From Siderastrea siderea (Eukaryota; Cnidaria; Anthozoa; Scleractinia; Rhizangiidae): DNA of 64,000 nucleotides. The stretch is taken from assembly GCA_964030785.1 (NCBI GenBank), contig OZ034975.1, forward strand, positions 40,001,569 to 40,065,568, read 5' to 3'. The notes under the pieces were generated by a model. The model had not been told where the DNA came from. It saw only the letters and a program-made list of their open reading frames with translations, and ran no database searches. Shown here one piece after another: positions 25,056-36,631 of this stretch; the first letter of the stretch is position 1; each line of letters starts with the position of its first letter. The translations under genes were made by a program, and so were the position numbers.

Positions 25056-25609
25056 GGAACTGTCATTTCTAAATAGGAACCATTTTACATAAATAGGAAC
25101 TAATGGTTAGGAACAAACTGTTCCACGTGCCAATAAAAAGGAACATTTCGTTCAAAACGGAACCTGTTAATGGGAACAATTGTTCCTCAAGTGAATAAAA
25201 AGGATCCAATTTTTCAAAACAGGAACAATGTTAGAAAGGAACAAACGTTCCTTTACAAAAAAAGGAACGTAATTAATTGGGAACCAAAGTTCCTCGTGTC
25301 AGCATAAAGGAACAGCCACTCTAAAACGGAACGCATTAATGGGAACAATTGTTCCTCAAGCGATTAAAAAGGACCAAAATGATAAAAGAGGAACAATACC
25401 ATTGGGAACACCTGTTCCTAGGCCACTCATTTAGGAACAAAAAGTTCCTTTCAATGTTAAAAATTCGGAACAAAATGTTCTTTTTAGCTCTAAATGAACA
25501 CTTTGTTCCTATTTTTAACAGCAATTTGTTCCTTTTGATGCTAAAAGGACCACTCCAAAGAGGAACAATCATCTCTTAATCGGAACGTTCCCAAAGCAAA
25601 AATGGGAAC
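25056..25609. promoter_or_regulatory. GGAAC/GTTCC iteron-like cluster, unit 1
   Basis: I count 31 GGAAC or GTTCC pentamers in about 554 bp, against roughly one expected by chance. Many form inverted pairs such as GGGAACAATTGTTCC and AGGAACAAAAAGTTCCT; spacing is irregular. The cluster sits between the recombinase 5' end and the right terminus. Four more copies lie near the left end (20,738-20,800). It is a candidate binding array for the element's Rep or recombinase/Myb protein, by analogy with iterons and subterminal sites. Confidence 0.7.
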
Positions 25610-25758
25610 AGTGCTAAAAAATAAAAGTAAGTTAAAAAGCCACGTAAAGGATGCATAAAATATGCCAAAGCATCTTATGACTCTCTATACTGAACAGATA
25701 CAACAGCCAAAATTTGATTGATAAAATCATGCTAGAACATGTTCAAATTTGAAAGTAA

Positions 25759-25796
25759 AAATTTTGGGAAACGTATAAGATCGTTTCCCAAAATTT
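25759..25796. other. Tyrosine-recombinase core-site candidate, junction 1/2
   Basis: Two 15-bp inverted arms (AAATTTTGGGAAACG and CGTTTCCCAAAATTT) flank the 8-bp spacer TATAAGAT. Arm-spacer-arm with an 8-bp spacer is the layout of lox- and FRT-type core sites. It is what a circularised element, or two units joined by site-specific recombination, would leave. Confidence 0.7.
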
Positions 25797-26251
25797 CAGT
25801 CCCTGATTTTAAAAACCCTAAAATAGTTCTGACTGCCGCGCAAATCTCTCCATAACTACGTTTCCATGTAGGTTTATGTAGGGCACTGCTAAAACTTACG
25901 TTTTACCTGCTTTTGTCAAAAATATACCTCAAATGGGAAGGTTTATGTTCCAAAGCGTTCCTTATAAGAGGAACAGCTACAAAAAAGGCACACTTGTTCC
26001 TGAAACAGTGTTAAAAGATGATGGCCTTAAAGTTATATCAGCAAAACAAGGGTTTTCCCAGAGCTATCTTATTCCATGATACAAAAGTGAGTCCCTTTGT
26101 CCCCGGCATAGCCGTGATCTCCGTTGAATGTATACAATCGTGCAAATCAGAACAAACTAAATAGGAAATAGATCACAGACACAAATGGCGAAACACTCAC
26201 GCTCAATGAAAAGAGCAAAAAGGAATATCAACTTAAACAAGCTCCAACTAC

Positions 26252-26501
26252 TATTCCCCGCTATCTCCGTTTTATCCGTCATACTAAAGAAATAATTAAA
26301 CTTTTAGTCAGATCTCAGTAGTCAAAATATCTCAAGTAAAACGGGGATAACGGATACAACGGGGACAGAACTTACAGTTCATCAGATCAGCTTCAAGGAA
26401 TATAAAATAATATAAAGTACAACGGAGACAACGGAGACGGCGGGGACACAACTTACAGTATATGTATAGGAATATATTAACAATACTACTACTACTACTA
26501 C

Positions 26502-26538
<37 letters not shown>

Positions 26539-26880
26539 TATTATTATTATTATTATATATTAACAATACTACTACTACTACTAATAATAATAATAATAAT
26601 AATAATTATTATTATTATTATTATTATTATTAGTAGTAGTAGTAGTATTCTTAATATATTCCTATATATAGACTGTAAGTTGTGTCCCCACCGTCTCCGT
26701 TGTCTCCGTTGTACTTTATATTATTTTATATTCCTTGAAGCTGATCTGATGTACTGTAAGTTCTGTCCCCGTTGTATCCGTTATCCCCGATTTACTTGAG
26801 ATCTTTTGACTACTGAGATCTGAGTGAAAATGCAATTATTTCTTTAGTGAAACGGATAAAACGGAAACAACGGGGAACAG
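26252..26880. repeat. Element palindrome, unit 2
   Basis: Imperfect inverted arms of roughly 250-300 bp meet in a TAC/TAA/TTA/GTA microsatellite core. Paired landmarks include GGGGATAACGGATACAACGG with CCGTTGTATCCGTTATCCCC, and AGATCAGCTTCAAGGAATAT with ATATTCCTTGAAGCTGATCT. The arms contain repeated TCCGTTGT-type words. It lies between the left terminus and the Rep promoter. It could be an origin-like structure or an old nested palindromic element. Confidence 0.75.
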
Positions 26881-27550
26881 CACTGAGAGATATTTTGATT
26901 ACTGTGAACCCACTGTAAATACGCATTCATTCATTCATTCATTCATTCATCCATTGATTCATTCATTCATTCAATCATTCATTCATTCATTCACTCATTC
27001 ATTGATTCATTTATTCATTCATTCAAGTTAACGTGCGTTATCTAAATTGCATATTTCTCGTAGTGTGACGGAGACGTCGAGAAAAGCTATTAATTACAAC
27101 TGTGCTGCACAAAAGAATAATCCTTTCAATTAGCTCGCTAGTATTTTAAAAATATCGTTAAGCTTTTTGTTGATTCTGGAAATGCTTGTTCGCTAAAAAA
27201 AGTGTTAAGGTGACATGTTTTTAAGGCATTGATCATATGCCGGTATGAATGTTTAGTTTGCGCTTCATTGTTTTCCAGATTCTTTATTACACTGTTTGCC
27301 AAGGAGAACCAGTTATGTAACCACTGTAAATTGCTCGGGCATTTTGTTTTTGACTTGATTGTATCGAAAACAAAAAAAAATCACAGACAGGAAGTTTAAA
27401 AATGTAGCTCGTCGGGGCACTTTTTACCACTAACCGCATATTTTTGCCCGTAATTTATCGAAAAGAAAAGATCAAACTGAGGAACGTAAACAATGAAGCT
27501 AGTATGCTATAAAAGAAGTCTGAAACGTTGCTTCGTTCTCATTTCACTCG

Positions 27551-28075
27551 ATGACAGTGATGGCCACAGCACCAGCAAGGCAACTCAATAATAAGGTATG
27601 TACTAGATTTCATATTCCTTCTTCGTAGCTTTAAGACAAGTTAAGGAAGAAAAGTTGCTCTCGGTTCTTTTAGTGAACGAATTTACAAAGTTCAGCTTAA
27701 AACGTAGCAATTAACAGGAACGAAATGCTATATTGCTTAGGCTTTTCTAACCAGTTAATCTAATAGGCATTGTAGTCTAAATATTTCCTACAGATTATTC
27801 GTCAATTTTAGTGATTCTGTGCTGACTAGTTTACTGTTTCCTTGTAATTATTTTAGGGAATCAGGAGTGCTGTGCTTAGCAAGGTCTTGCCAGCTGTCCA
27901 GGGAACTTGTTCTCTTTTGGCAGCTAAATTATCTTACAGCAAACATGAGGGAATGTCTTGTGACGATCTGTGGCTAAACATATGCCAGAAACGTGATGAA
28001 TGTGACGAAAAGATAAAGAAAATGAAAGGAGTAGCATTTTTCTTCTCCGCTGTCGCCCATGTATGGCGAGAGTGA
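27551..28075 (+). pseudogene. Truncated Rep-like gene, unit 2
   Basis: Exons 27,551-27,595 and 27,857-28,075 have the same splice sites and the same protein as the unit 1 copy. The identical break after the FFFS stretch shows that the deletion predates the tandem amplification. Confidence 0.65.
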
Positions 28076-28390
28076 TTGGTCAGACAAATGTCATCAATTG
28101 AATCCGTTTTCTGTGAAATGAAACATTGAACTCAGTGTTTTTGCCTTTCGTAAAATTGAAATCGTATTTTTCAAGTCGAGAGTGATGCTAATAAATAATA
28201 AATAAGCGAACTACATGTAAGGAAAGGAAAGGAAAACGTCAACCTTGATTAAAAGAAAGTCACTTTTTGAATACAACTTTGCTTACTTTACTTCGACTAT
28301 CTCTTACACGATAAAGGGTGCGTCGGCTCGGTCCCATATTTTATTAGACGAGTTTTGGCAGATTAGTTTGTTTCTAAACATTATGTCAAG

Positions 28391-30082
28391 CTATAGCTGC
28401 ATTTTCATTCCAGCCCTTTTCTTGAGAGAGTCCGCCGTTCTTCCGTCTTGAAGTTTGAGATCGGGATCCCTCAGAATTGCCGTCCACTGCCCAAACCCGT
28501 GCCGATCGATTCCCTTCTTGAGAAAATCGTCCTCGTCTGCCGTGAATTTCAACACCCGACGATAATTTCTTTGAACTCGCAATTGGTTTGTGGGCGGGGA
28601 ATCCTTTTCTTTAGGGGGCGCGCTCTTTGTTTCTGCTGTTTTGACTGGAGCTGCAAGACTTGAAGTTGAGCCGTTAAACCTCGTTTGCACTTCCCTATCC
28701 ACCTCCGAGCCTTTCGTGCCTTGTAGCTTTTGTAGACACTCGTGAGCTTTGACAGCAACTTCGCGCGATCTTTGCTTTTGATAGTGAACTTTTGCAACGG
28801 CAGAACTGTGTTTTTGGTCTTCTGACAAAATTTGTTGCTCCTTGCTTGTGAGCAGATTGAGGCTTTGCGTCTCGACAATTTGACGATAGCGCGTCGGATG
28901 AATGAACTTTCCGATTGCATCAAACACCAGTTTACTCATGACGTCGCCCAATTTGCTGTGCTGTCCTCCATTTCTCGTGATCAGAACGAACTCGCACTGG
29001 GGTTTTAGCAATGGCCTTACGAAATTTATGTAGCTATCGAGCACCTGCATGCTTGCATCGGTCAGAATTAAGGAGTCAAATCCATATTTCCTAGCAGTCT
29101 TGAACTTTTTCTGGTCGATGAATCCCCCGTTCTCCTTAGCTGCTCTGACCATGTCCACTGTCAAATACTGATAAGTCATAGGCCAAGATCCCTTCACCTT
29201 GATGAACAAATACACTGCGACAAATTTCGTGGCAAATGTTAAGTCCGAAGGATTAACTTGACCTGGAATAGTTTTGCACGTCTTCACAGTGTTCTCGTAA
29301 CGAGGCAAATGAAATGTCACCACTTCTAACAGTTCTTCCATGGTTGCCCAGTGCCCCCTAGCATCCAAAGTTTCAATGTCTAGATCTTGTGTCCACTGCA
29401 GTCTCATCATCTTTGCCACCGTCTTGCGCGCTCGTTTAAGGTACAACTCCGTTGAGGACAAATTTCGAAGAACTGTGTCTGATGCGCCGTTTATTTTTCT
29501 GAAGTCGATTAATTCGGAGATCGCGTCAATGTAGCCCAATCGGCCACCGTGTCCGAGTTTGCATTCATCTTGCAAGCAGTCGATAAACTTGAACAACAGA
29601 CTATGAGAACACAGGCTAAAGTCCAGCACTTCAAAACTCAATTCCTCTTCATCTTCGCAGCAAAATTTGAGAAATTTAAAGCATCTCTTGGCCATCTGCT
29701 GAGCTGCACGATCTTTCTTGCAACCCCCACCACTTCCAGTCAACCATTTCGTGAATAACCCGCCAATTTGGCTGGAAACTGAAAACGAAGGCATTACCCT
29801 GGCAGTTTGTTTTGTGATTTCGCCCGATGTATCATCATCGGCACGTTCTTTGGTACTTGAAACGTCGGGTTTTTCGTCAAAGAAAAAGAACCAACTGTGC
29901 TTGGTGTTCACATGTTTCCTGCAGCCACGTTGACTTTTAAATCCATCGTGATCACACCTTTGTATTGGACAGTGATACAAGCTATCTGTTTCTTCTTTTT
30001 CCAAGTGAAGCCGTTTTGGTTTTGGTGATGAGCCATCGATTTTCGACCAGTCAACCTTACCCTTTTTGTTCATGTCGGACAT
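28391..30082 (-). CDS. Tyrosine recombinase with C2H2 finger and Myb/SANT domain, unit 2
   Basis: Same 563-residue product as in unit 1, with no amino-acid difference, including Trp at position 300 in place of the expected catalytic Arg. Confidence 0.8.
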   Translation of the reverse strand: MSDMNKKGKVDWSKIDGSSPKPKRLHLEKEETDSLYHCPIQRCDHDGFKSQRGCRKHVNTKHSWFFFFDEKPDVSSTKERADDDTSGEITKQTARVMPSFSVSSQIGGLFTKWLTGSGGGCKKDRAAQQMAKRCFKFLKFCCEDEEELSFEVLDFSLCSHSLLFKFIDCLQDECKLGHGGRLGYIDAISELIDFRKINGASDTVLRNLSSTELYLKRARKTVAKMMRLQWTQDLDIETLDARGHWATMEELLEVVTFHLPRYENTVKTCKTIPGQVNPSDLTFATKFVAVYLFIKVKGSWPMTYQYLTVDMVRAAKENGGFIDQKKFKTARKYGFDSLILTDASMQVLDSYINFVRPLLKPQCEFVLITRNGGQHSKLGDVMSKLVFDAIGKFIHPTRYRQIVETQSLNLLTSKEQQILSEDQKHSSAVAKVHYQKQRSREVAVKAHECLQKLQGTKGSEVDREVQTRFNGSTSSLAAPVKTAETKSAPPKEKDSPPTNQLRVQRNYRRVLKFTADEDDFLKKGIDRHGFGQWTAILRDPDLKLQDGRTADSLKKRAGMKMQL

Positions 30083-30474
30083 CTGAGTGATCCACACAAT
30101 TTGTTCCACTTACATAAATAGTGAACAAAACACAAAGGCGACAAAAAACAATGGCTGTATTGTGCAAGTTTAAACTTGCCCCAACCTGCCCCAACTTGCC
30201 CCTGCTTGCTCAGGCATGTGTCTGCTTGCCACTGTTCATTATTCTTAAGTAAGCTTACAAATTCGAGGTGATATATGGCGTTGGTGCGATTATATTCAAC
30301 CTTGCCCGGGCAAGTCTATAAGGGCCTCGAAAAGTCTTTAAAAATCTGCTATTGACACTGCTTCGTGTTGTTTGAAACTTAAAACACTACACCAAATGTT
30401 TTTGCCAATTAAAAAGCGATAAAATCATAGATGGCAAGAAAAGAAGAATGTTTCTGTTGAACAAGATGTACAAA

Positions 30475-31028
30475 GGAACTGTCATTTCTAAATAGGAACC
30501 ATTTTACATAAATAGGAACTAATGGTTAGGAACAAACTGTTCCACGTGCCAATAAAAAGGAACATTTCGTTCAAAACGGAACCTGTTAATGGGAACAATT
30601 GTTCCTCAAGTGAATAAAAAGGATCCAATTTTTCAAAACAGGAACAATGTTAGAAAGGAACAAACGTTCCTTTACAAAAAAAGGAACGTAATTAATTGGG
30701 AACCAAAGTTCCTCGTGTCAGCATAAAGGAACAGCCACTCTAAAACGGAACGCATTAATGGGAACAATTGTTCCTCAAGCGATTAAAAAGGACCAAAATG
30801 ATAAAAGAGGAACAATACCATTGGGAACACCTGTTCCTAGGCCACTCATTTAGGAACAAAAAGTTCCTTTCAATGTTAAAAATTCGGAACAAAATGTTCT
30901 TTTTAGCTCTAAATGAACACTTTGTTCCTATTTTTAACAGCAATTTGTTCCTTTTGATGCTAAAAGGACCACTCCAAAGAGGAACAATCATCTCTTAATC
31001 GGAACGTTCCCAAAGCAAAAATGGGAAC
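30475..31028. promoter_or_regulatory. GGAAC/GTTCC iteron-like cluster, unit 2
   Basis: Same arrangement as in unit 1. Confidence 0.7.
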
Positions 31029-31177
31029 AGTGCTAAAAAATAAAAGTAAGTTAAAAAGCCACGTAAAGGATGCATAAAATATGCCAAAGCATCTTATGAC
31101 TCTCTATACTGAACAGATACAACAGCCAAAATTTGATTGATAAAATCATGCTAGAACATGTTCAAATTTGAAAGTAA

Positions 31178-31215
31178 AAATTTTGGGAAACGTATAAGAT
31201 CGTTTCCCAAAAGTT
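31178..31215. other. Core-site candidate, junction 2/3
   Basis: Same layout and the same TATAAGAT spacer (31,193-31,200). The right arm carries one substitution (AAAAGTT). Confidence 0.65.
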
Positions 31216-31670
31216 CAGTCCCTGATTTTAAAAACCCTAAAATAGTTCTGACTGCCGCGCAAATCTCTCCATAACTACGTTTCCATGTAGGTTTATGTAG
31301 GGCACTGCTAAAACTTACGTTTTACCTGCTTTTGTCAAAAATATACCTCAAATGGGAAGGTTTATGTTCCAAAGCGTTCCTTATAAGAGGAACAGCTACA
31401 AAAAAGGCACACTTGTTCCTGAAACAGTGTTAAAAGATGATGGCCTTAAAGTTATATCAGCAAAACAAGGGTTTTCCCAGAGCTATCTTATTCCATGATA
31501 CAAAAGTGAGTCCCTTTGTCCCCGGCATAGCCGTGATCTCCGTTGAATGTATACAATCGTGCAAATCAGAACAAACTAAATAGGAAATAGATCACAGACA
31601 CAAATGGCGAAACACTCACGCTCAATGAAAAGAGCAAAAAGGAATATCAACTTAAACAAGCTCCAACTAC

Positions 31671-31920
31671 TATTCCCCGCTATCTCCGTTTTATCCGTCA
31701 TACTAAAGAAATAATTAAACTTTTAGTCAGATCTCAGTAGTCAAAATATCTCAAGTAAAACGGGGATAACGGATACAACGGGGACAGAACTTACAGTTCA
31801 TCAGATCAGCTTCAAGGAATATAAAATAATATAAAGTACAACGGAGACAACGGAGACGGCGGGGACACAACTTACAGTATATGTATAGGAATATATTAAC
31901 AATACTACTACTACTACTAC

Positions 31921-31954
<34 letters not shown>

Positions 31955-32299
31955 TATTATTATTATTATTATATATTAACAATACTACTACTACTACTAA
32001 TAATAATAATAATAATAATAATTATTATTATTATTATTATTATTATTAGTAGTAGTAGTAGTATTCTTAATATATTCCTATATATAGACTGTAAGTTGTG
32101 TCCCCACCGTCTCCGTTGTCTCCGTTGTACTTTATATTATTTTATATTCCTTGAAGCTGATCTGATGTACTGTAAGTTCTGTCCCCGTTGTATCCGTTAT
32201 CCCCGATTTACTTGAGATCTTTTGACTACTGAGATCTGAGTGAAAATGCAATTATTTCTTTAGTGAAACGGATAAAACGGAAACAACGGGGAACAGCAC
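31671..32299. repeat. Element palindrome, unit 3
   Basis: Same structure as in unit 2, at the equivalent position. Confidence 0.75.
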
Positions 32300-32966
32300 T
32301 GAGAGATATTTTGATTACTGTGAACCCACTGTAAATACGCATTCATTCATTCATTCATTCATTCATCCATTGATTCATTCATTCATTCAATCATTCATTC
32401 ATTCATTCACTCATTCATTGATTCATTTATTCATTCATTCAAGTTAACGTGCGTTATCTAAATTGCATATTTCTCGTAGTGTGACGGAGACGTCGAGAAA
32501 AGCTATTAATTACAACTGTGCTGCACAAAAGAATAATCCTTTCAATTAGCTCGCTAGTATTTTAAAAATATCGTTAAGCTTTTTGTTGATTCTGGAAATG
32601 CTTGTTCGCTAAAAAAAGTGTTAAGGTGACATGTTTTTAAGGCATTGATCATATGCCGGTATGAATGTTTAGTTTGCGCTTCATTGTTTTCCAGATTCTT
32701 TATTACACTGTTTGCCAAGGAGAACCAGTTATGTAACCACTGTAAATTGCTCGGGCATTTTGTTTTTGACTTGATTGTATCGAAAACAAAAAAAAATCAC
32801 AGACAGGAAGTTTAAAAATGTAGCTCGTCGGGGCACTTTTTACCACTAACCGCATATTTTTGCCCGTAATTTATCGAAAAGAAAAGATCAAACTGAGGAA
32901 CGTAAACAATGAAGCTAGTATGCTATAAAAGAAGTCTGAAACGTTGCTTCGTTCTCATTTCACTCG

Positions 32967-33491
32967 ATGACAGTGATGGCCACAGCACCAGCAAGGCAAC
33001 TCAATAATAAGGTATGTACTAGATTTCATATTCCTTCTTCGTAGCTTTAAGACAAGTTAAGGAAGAAAAGTTGCTCTCGGTTCTTTTAGTGAACGAATTT
33101 ACAAAGTTCAGCTTAAAACGTAGCAATTAACAGGAACGAAATGCTATATTGCTTAGGCTTTTCTAACCAGTTAATCTAATAGGCATTGTAGTCTAAATAT
33201 TTCCTACAGATTATTCGTCAATTTTAGTGATTCTGTGCTGACTAGTTTACTGTTTCCTTGTAATTATTTTAGGGAATCAGGAGTGCTGTGCTTAGCAAGG
33301 TCTTGCCAGCTGTCCAGGGAACTTGTTCTCTTTTGGCAGCTAAATTATCTTACAGCAAACATGAGGGAATGTCTTGTGACGATCTGTGGCTAAACATATG
33401 CCAGAAACGTGATGAATGTGACGAAAAGATAAAGAAAATGAAAGGAGTAGCATTTTTCTTCTCCGCTGTCGCCCATGTATGGCGAGAGTGA
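32967..33491 (+). pseudogene. Truncated Rep-like gene, unit 3
   Basis: Exons 32,967-33,011 and 33,273-33,491, identical in product to units 1 and 2. Confidence 0.65.
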
Positions 33492-33806
33492 TTGGTCAGA
33501 CAAATGTCATCAATTGAATCCGTTTTCTGTGAAATGAAACATTGAACTCAGTGTTTTTGCCTTTCGTAAAATTGAAATCGTATTTTTCAAGTCGAGAGTG
33601 ATGCTAATAAATAATAAATAAGCGAACTACATGTAAGGAAAGGAAAGGAAAACGTCAACCTTGATTAAAAGAAAGTCACTTTTTGAATACAACTTTGCTT
33701 ACTTTACTTCGACTATCTCTTACACGATAAAGGGTGCGTCGGCTCGGTCCCATATTTTATTAGACGAGTTTTGGCAGATTAGTTTGTTTCTAAACATTAT
33801 GTCAAG

Positions 33807-35498
33807 CTATAGCTGCATTTTCATTCCAGCCCTTTTCTTGAGAGAGTCCGCCGTTCTTCCGTCTTGAAGTTTGAGATCGGGATCCCTCAGAATTGCCGTC
33901 CACTGCCCAAACCCGTGCCGATCGATTCCCTTCTTGAGAAAATCGTCCTCGTCTGCCGTGAATTTCAACACCCGACGATAATTTCTTTGAACTCGCAATT
34001 GGTTTGTGGGCGGGGAATCCTTTTCTTTAGGGGGCGCGCTCTTTGTTTCTGCTGTTTTGACTGGAGCTGCAAGACTTGAAGTTGAGCCGTTAAACCTCGT
34101 TTGCACTTCCCTATCCACCTCCGAGCCTTTCGTGCCTTGTAGCTTTTGTAGACACTCGTGAGCTTTGACAGCAACTTCGCGCGATCTTTGCTTTTGATAG
34201 TGAACTTTTGCAACGGCAGAACTGTGTTTTTGGTCTTCTGACAAAATTTGTTGCTCCTTGCTTGTGAGCAGATTGAGGCTTTGCGTCTCGACAATTTGAC
34301 GATAGCGCGTCGGATGAATGAACTTTCCGATTGCATCAAACACCAGTTTACTCATGACGTCGCCCAATTTGCTGTGCTGTCCTCCATTTCTCGTGATCAG
34401 AACGAACTCGCACTGGGGTTTTAGCAATGGCCTTACGAAATTTATGTAGCTATCGAGCACCTGCATGCTTGCATCGGTCAGAATTAAGGAGTCAAATCCA
34501 TATTTCCTAGCAGTCTTGAACTTTTTCTGGTCGATGAATCCCCCGTTCTCCTTAGCTGCTCTGACCATGTCCACTGTCAAATACTGATAAGTCATAGGCC
34601 AAGATCCCTTCACCTTGATGAACAAATACACTGCGACAAATTTCGTGGCAAATGTTAAGTCCGAAGGATTAACTTGACCTGGAATAGTTTTGCACGTCTT
34701 CACAGTGTTCTCGTAACGAGGCAAATGAAATGTCACCACTTCTAACAGTTCTTCCATGGTTGCCCAGTGCCCCCTAGCATCCAAAGTTTCAATGTCTAGA
34801 TCTTGTGTCCACTGCAGTCTCATCATCTTTGCCACCGTCTTGCGCGCTCGTTTAAGGTACAACTCCGTTGAGGACAAATTTCGAAGAACTGTGTCTGATG
34901 CGCCGTTTATTTTTCTGAAGTCGATTAATTCGGAGATCGCGTCAATGTAGCCCAATCGGCCACCGTGTCCGAGTTTGCATTCATCTTGCAAGCAGTCGAT
35001 AAACTTGAACAACAGACTATGAGAACACAGGCTAAAGTCCAGCACTTCAAAACTCAATTCCTCTTCATCTTCGCAGCAAAATTTGAGAAATTTAAAGCAT
35101 CTCTTGGCCATCTGCTGAGCTGCACGATCTTTCTTGCAACCCCCACCACTTCCAGTCAACCATTTCGTGAATAACCCGCCAATTTGGCTGGAAACTGAAA
35201 ACGAAGGCATTACCCTGGCAGTTTGTTTTGTGATTTCGCCCGATGTATCATCATCGGCACGTTCTTTGGTACTTGAAACGTCGGGTTTTTCGTCAAAGAA
35301 AAAGAACCAACTGTGCTTGGTGTTCACATGTTTCCTGCAGCCACGTTGACTTTTAAATCCATCGTGATCACACCTTTGTATTGGACAGTGATACAAGCTA
35401 TCTGTTTCTTCTTTTTCCAAGTGAAGCCGTTTTGGTTTTGGTGATGAGCCATCGATTTTCGACCAGTCAACCTTACCCTTTTTGTTCATGTCGGACAT
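33807..35498 (-). CDS. Tyrosine recombinase with C2H2 finger and Myb/SANT domain, unit 3
   Basis: Product identical to units 1 and 2. Full-length identity across three units implies very recent amplification, ongoing gene conversion, or a duplicated stretch in the assembly. Confidence 0.8.
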   Translation of the reverse strand: MSDMNKKGKVDWSKIDGSSPKPKRLHLEKEETDSLYHCPIQRCDHDGFKSQRGCRKHVNTKHSWFFFFDEKPDVSSTKERADDDTSGEITKQTARVMPSFSVSSQIGGLFTKWLTGSGGGCKKDRAAQQMAKRCFKFLKFCCEDEEELSFEVLDFSLCSHSLLFKFIDCLQDECKLGHGGRLGYIDAISELIDFRKINGASDTVLRNLSSTELYLKRARKTVAKMMRLQWTQDLDIETLDARGHWATMEELLEVVTFHLPRYENTVKTCKTIPGQVNPSDLTFATKFVAVYLFIKVKGSWPMTYQYLTVDMVRAAKENGGFIDQKKFKTARKYGFDSLILTDASMQVLDSYINFVRPLLKPQCEFVLITRNGGQHSKLGDVMSKLVFDAIGKFIHPTRYRQIVETQSLNLLTSKEQQILSEDQKHSSAVAKVHYQKQRSREVAVKAHECLQKLQGTKGSEVDREVQTRFNGSTSSLAAPVKTAETKSAPPKEKDSPPTNQLRVQRNYRRVLKFTADEDDFLKKGIDRHGFGQWTAILRDPDLKLQDGRTADSLKKRAGMKMQL

Positions 35499-35890
35499 CT
35501 GAGTGATCCACACAATTTGTTCCACTTACATAAATAGTGAACAAAACACAAAGGCGACAAAAAACAATGGCTGTATTGTGCAAGTTTAAACTTGCCCCAA
35601 CCTGCCCCAACTTGCCCCTGCTTGCTCAGGCATGTGTCTGCTTGCCACTGTTCATTATTCTTAAGTAAGCTTACAAATTCGAGGTGATATATGGCGTTGG
35701 TGCGATTATATTCAACCTTGCCCGGGCAAGTCTATAAGGGCCTCGAAAAGTCTTTAAAAATCTGCTATTGACACTGCTTCGTGTTGTTTGAAACTTAAAA
35801 CACTACACCAAATGTTTTTGCCAATTAAAAAGCGATAAAATCATAGATGGCAAGAAAAGAAGAATGTTTCTGTTGAACAAGATGTACAAA

Positions 35891-36444
35891 GGAACTGTCA
35901 TTTCTAAATAGGAACCATTTTACATAAATAGGAACTAATGGTTAGGAACAAACTGTTCCACGTGCCAATAAAAAGGAACATTTCGTTCAAAACGGAACCT
36001 GTTAATGGGAACAATTGTTCCTCAAGTGAATAAAAAGGATCCAATTTTTCAAAACAGGAACAATGTTAGAAAGGAACAAACGTTCCTTTACAAAAAAAGG
36101 AACGTAATTAATTGGGAACCAAAGTTCCTCGTGTCAGCATAAAGGAACAGCCACTCTAAAACGGAACGCATTAATGGGAACAATTGTTCCTCAAGCGATT
36201 AAAAAGGACCAAAATGATAAAAGAGGAACAATACCATTGGGAACACCTGTTCCTAGGCCACTCATTTAGGAACAAAAAGTTCCTTTCAATGTTAAAAATT
36301 CGGAACAAAATGTTCTTTTTAGCTCTAAATGAACACTTTGTTCCTATTTTTAACAGCAATTTGTTCCTTTTGATGCTAAAAGGACCACTCCAAAGAGGAA
36401 CAATCATCTCTTAATCGGAACGTTCCCAAAGCAAAAATGGGAAC
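35891..36444. promoter_or_regulatory. GGAAC/GTTCC iteron-like cluster, unit 3
   Basis: Same arrangement as in unit 1. Confidence 0.7.
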
Positions 36445-36593
36445 AGTGCTAAAAAATAAAAGTAAGTTAAAAAGCCACGTAAAGGATGCATAAAATATGC
36501 CAAAGCATCTTATGACTCTCTATACTGAACAGATACAACAGCCAAAATTTGATTGATAAAATCATGCTAGAACATGTTCAAATTTGAAAGTAA

Positions 36594-36631
36594 AAATTTT
36601 GGGAAACGTATAAGATCGTTTCCCAAAAGTT
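36594..36631. other. Core-site candidate, junction 3/4
   Basis: Same layout, spacer TATAAGAT at 36,609-36,616, with the same single arm substitution as junction 2/3. Confidence 0.65.

Larger units (their letters stand above)
20576..25773. mobile_element. Rep/tyrosine-recombinase element, unit 1 (internally deleted)
   Basis: This 5,198-bp unit begins CGTTTCCCAAAATTT and ends with its exact complement. The left flanking 8 bp is AAGAAGAT and the right junction spacer is TATAAGAT. From left to right it holds four GTTCC/GGAAC motifs, a palindrome that has lost most of one arm (about 213 bp shorter than the other units), a CATT microsatellite, a TATA box, two exons of a truncated Rep gene, the minus-strand recombinase and the GGAAC cluster. 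The Rep gene breaks off after about 80 codons, so the unit lacks the helicase. Confidence 0.85.
25782..31192. mobile_element. Rep/tyrosine-recombinase element, unit 2 (internally deleted)
   Basis: This 5,411-bp unit has perfect 15-bp terminal arms and a TATAAGAT spacer on each side. It carries the same gene set as unit 1 but has both palindrome arms. Its recombinase protein is identical to those of units 1 and 3. Confidence 0.85.
31201..36608. mobile_element. Rep/tyrosine-recombinase element, unit 3 (internally deleted)
   Basis: This 5,408-bp unit is almost identical to unit 2. One substitution in the left arm (AAAAGTT instead of AAAATTT) is shared with unit 4 but absent from units 1 and 2. 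Confidence 0.85.
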
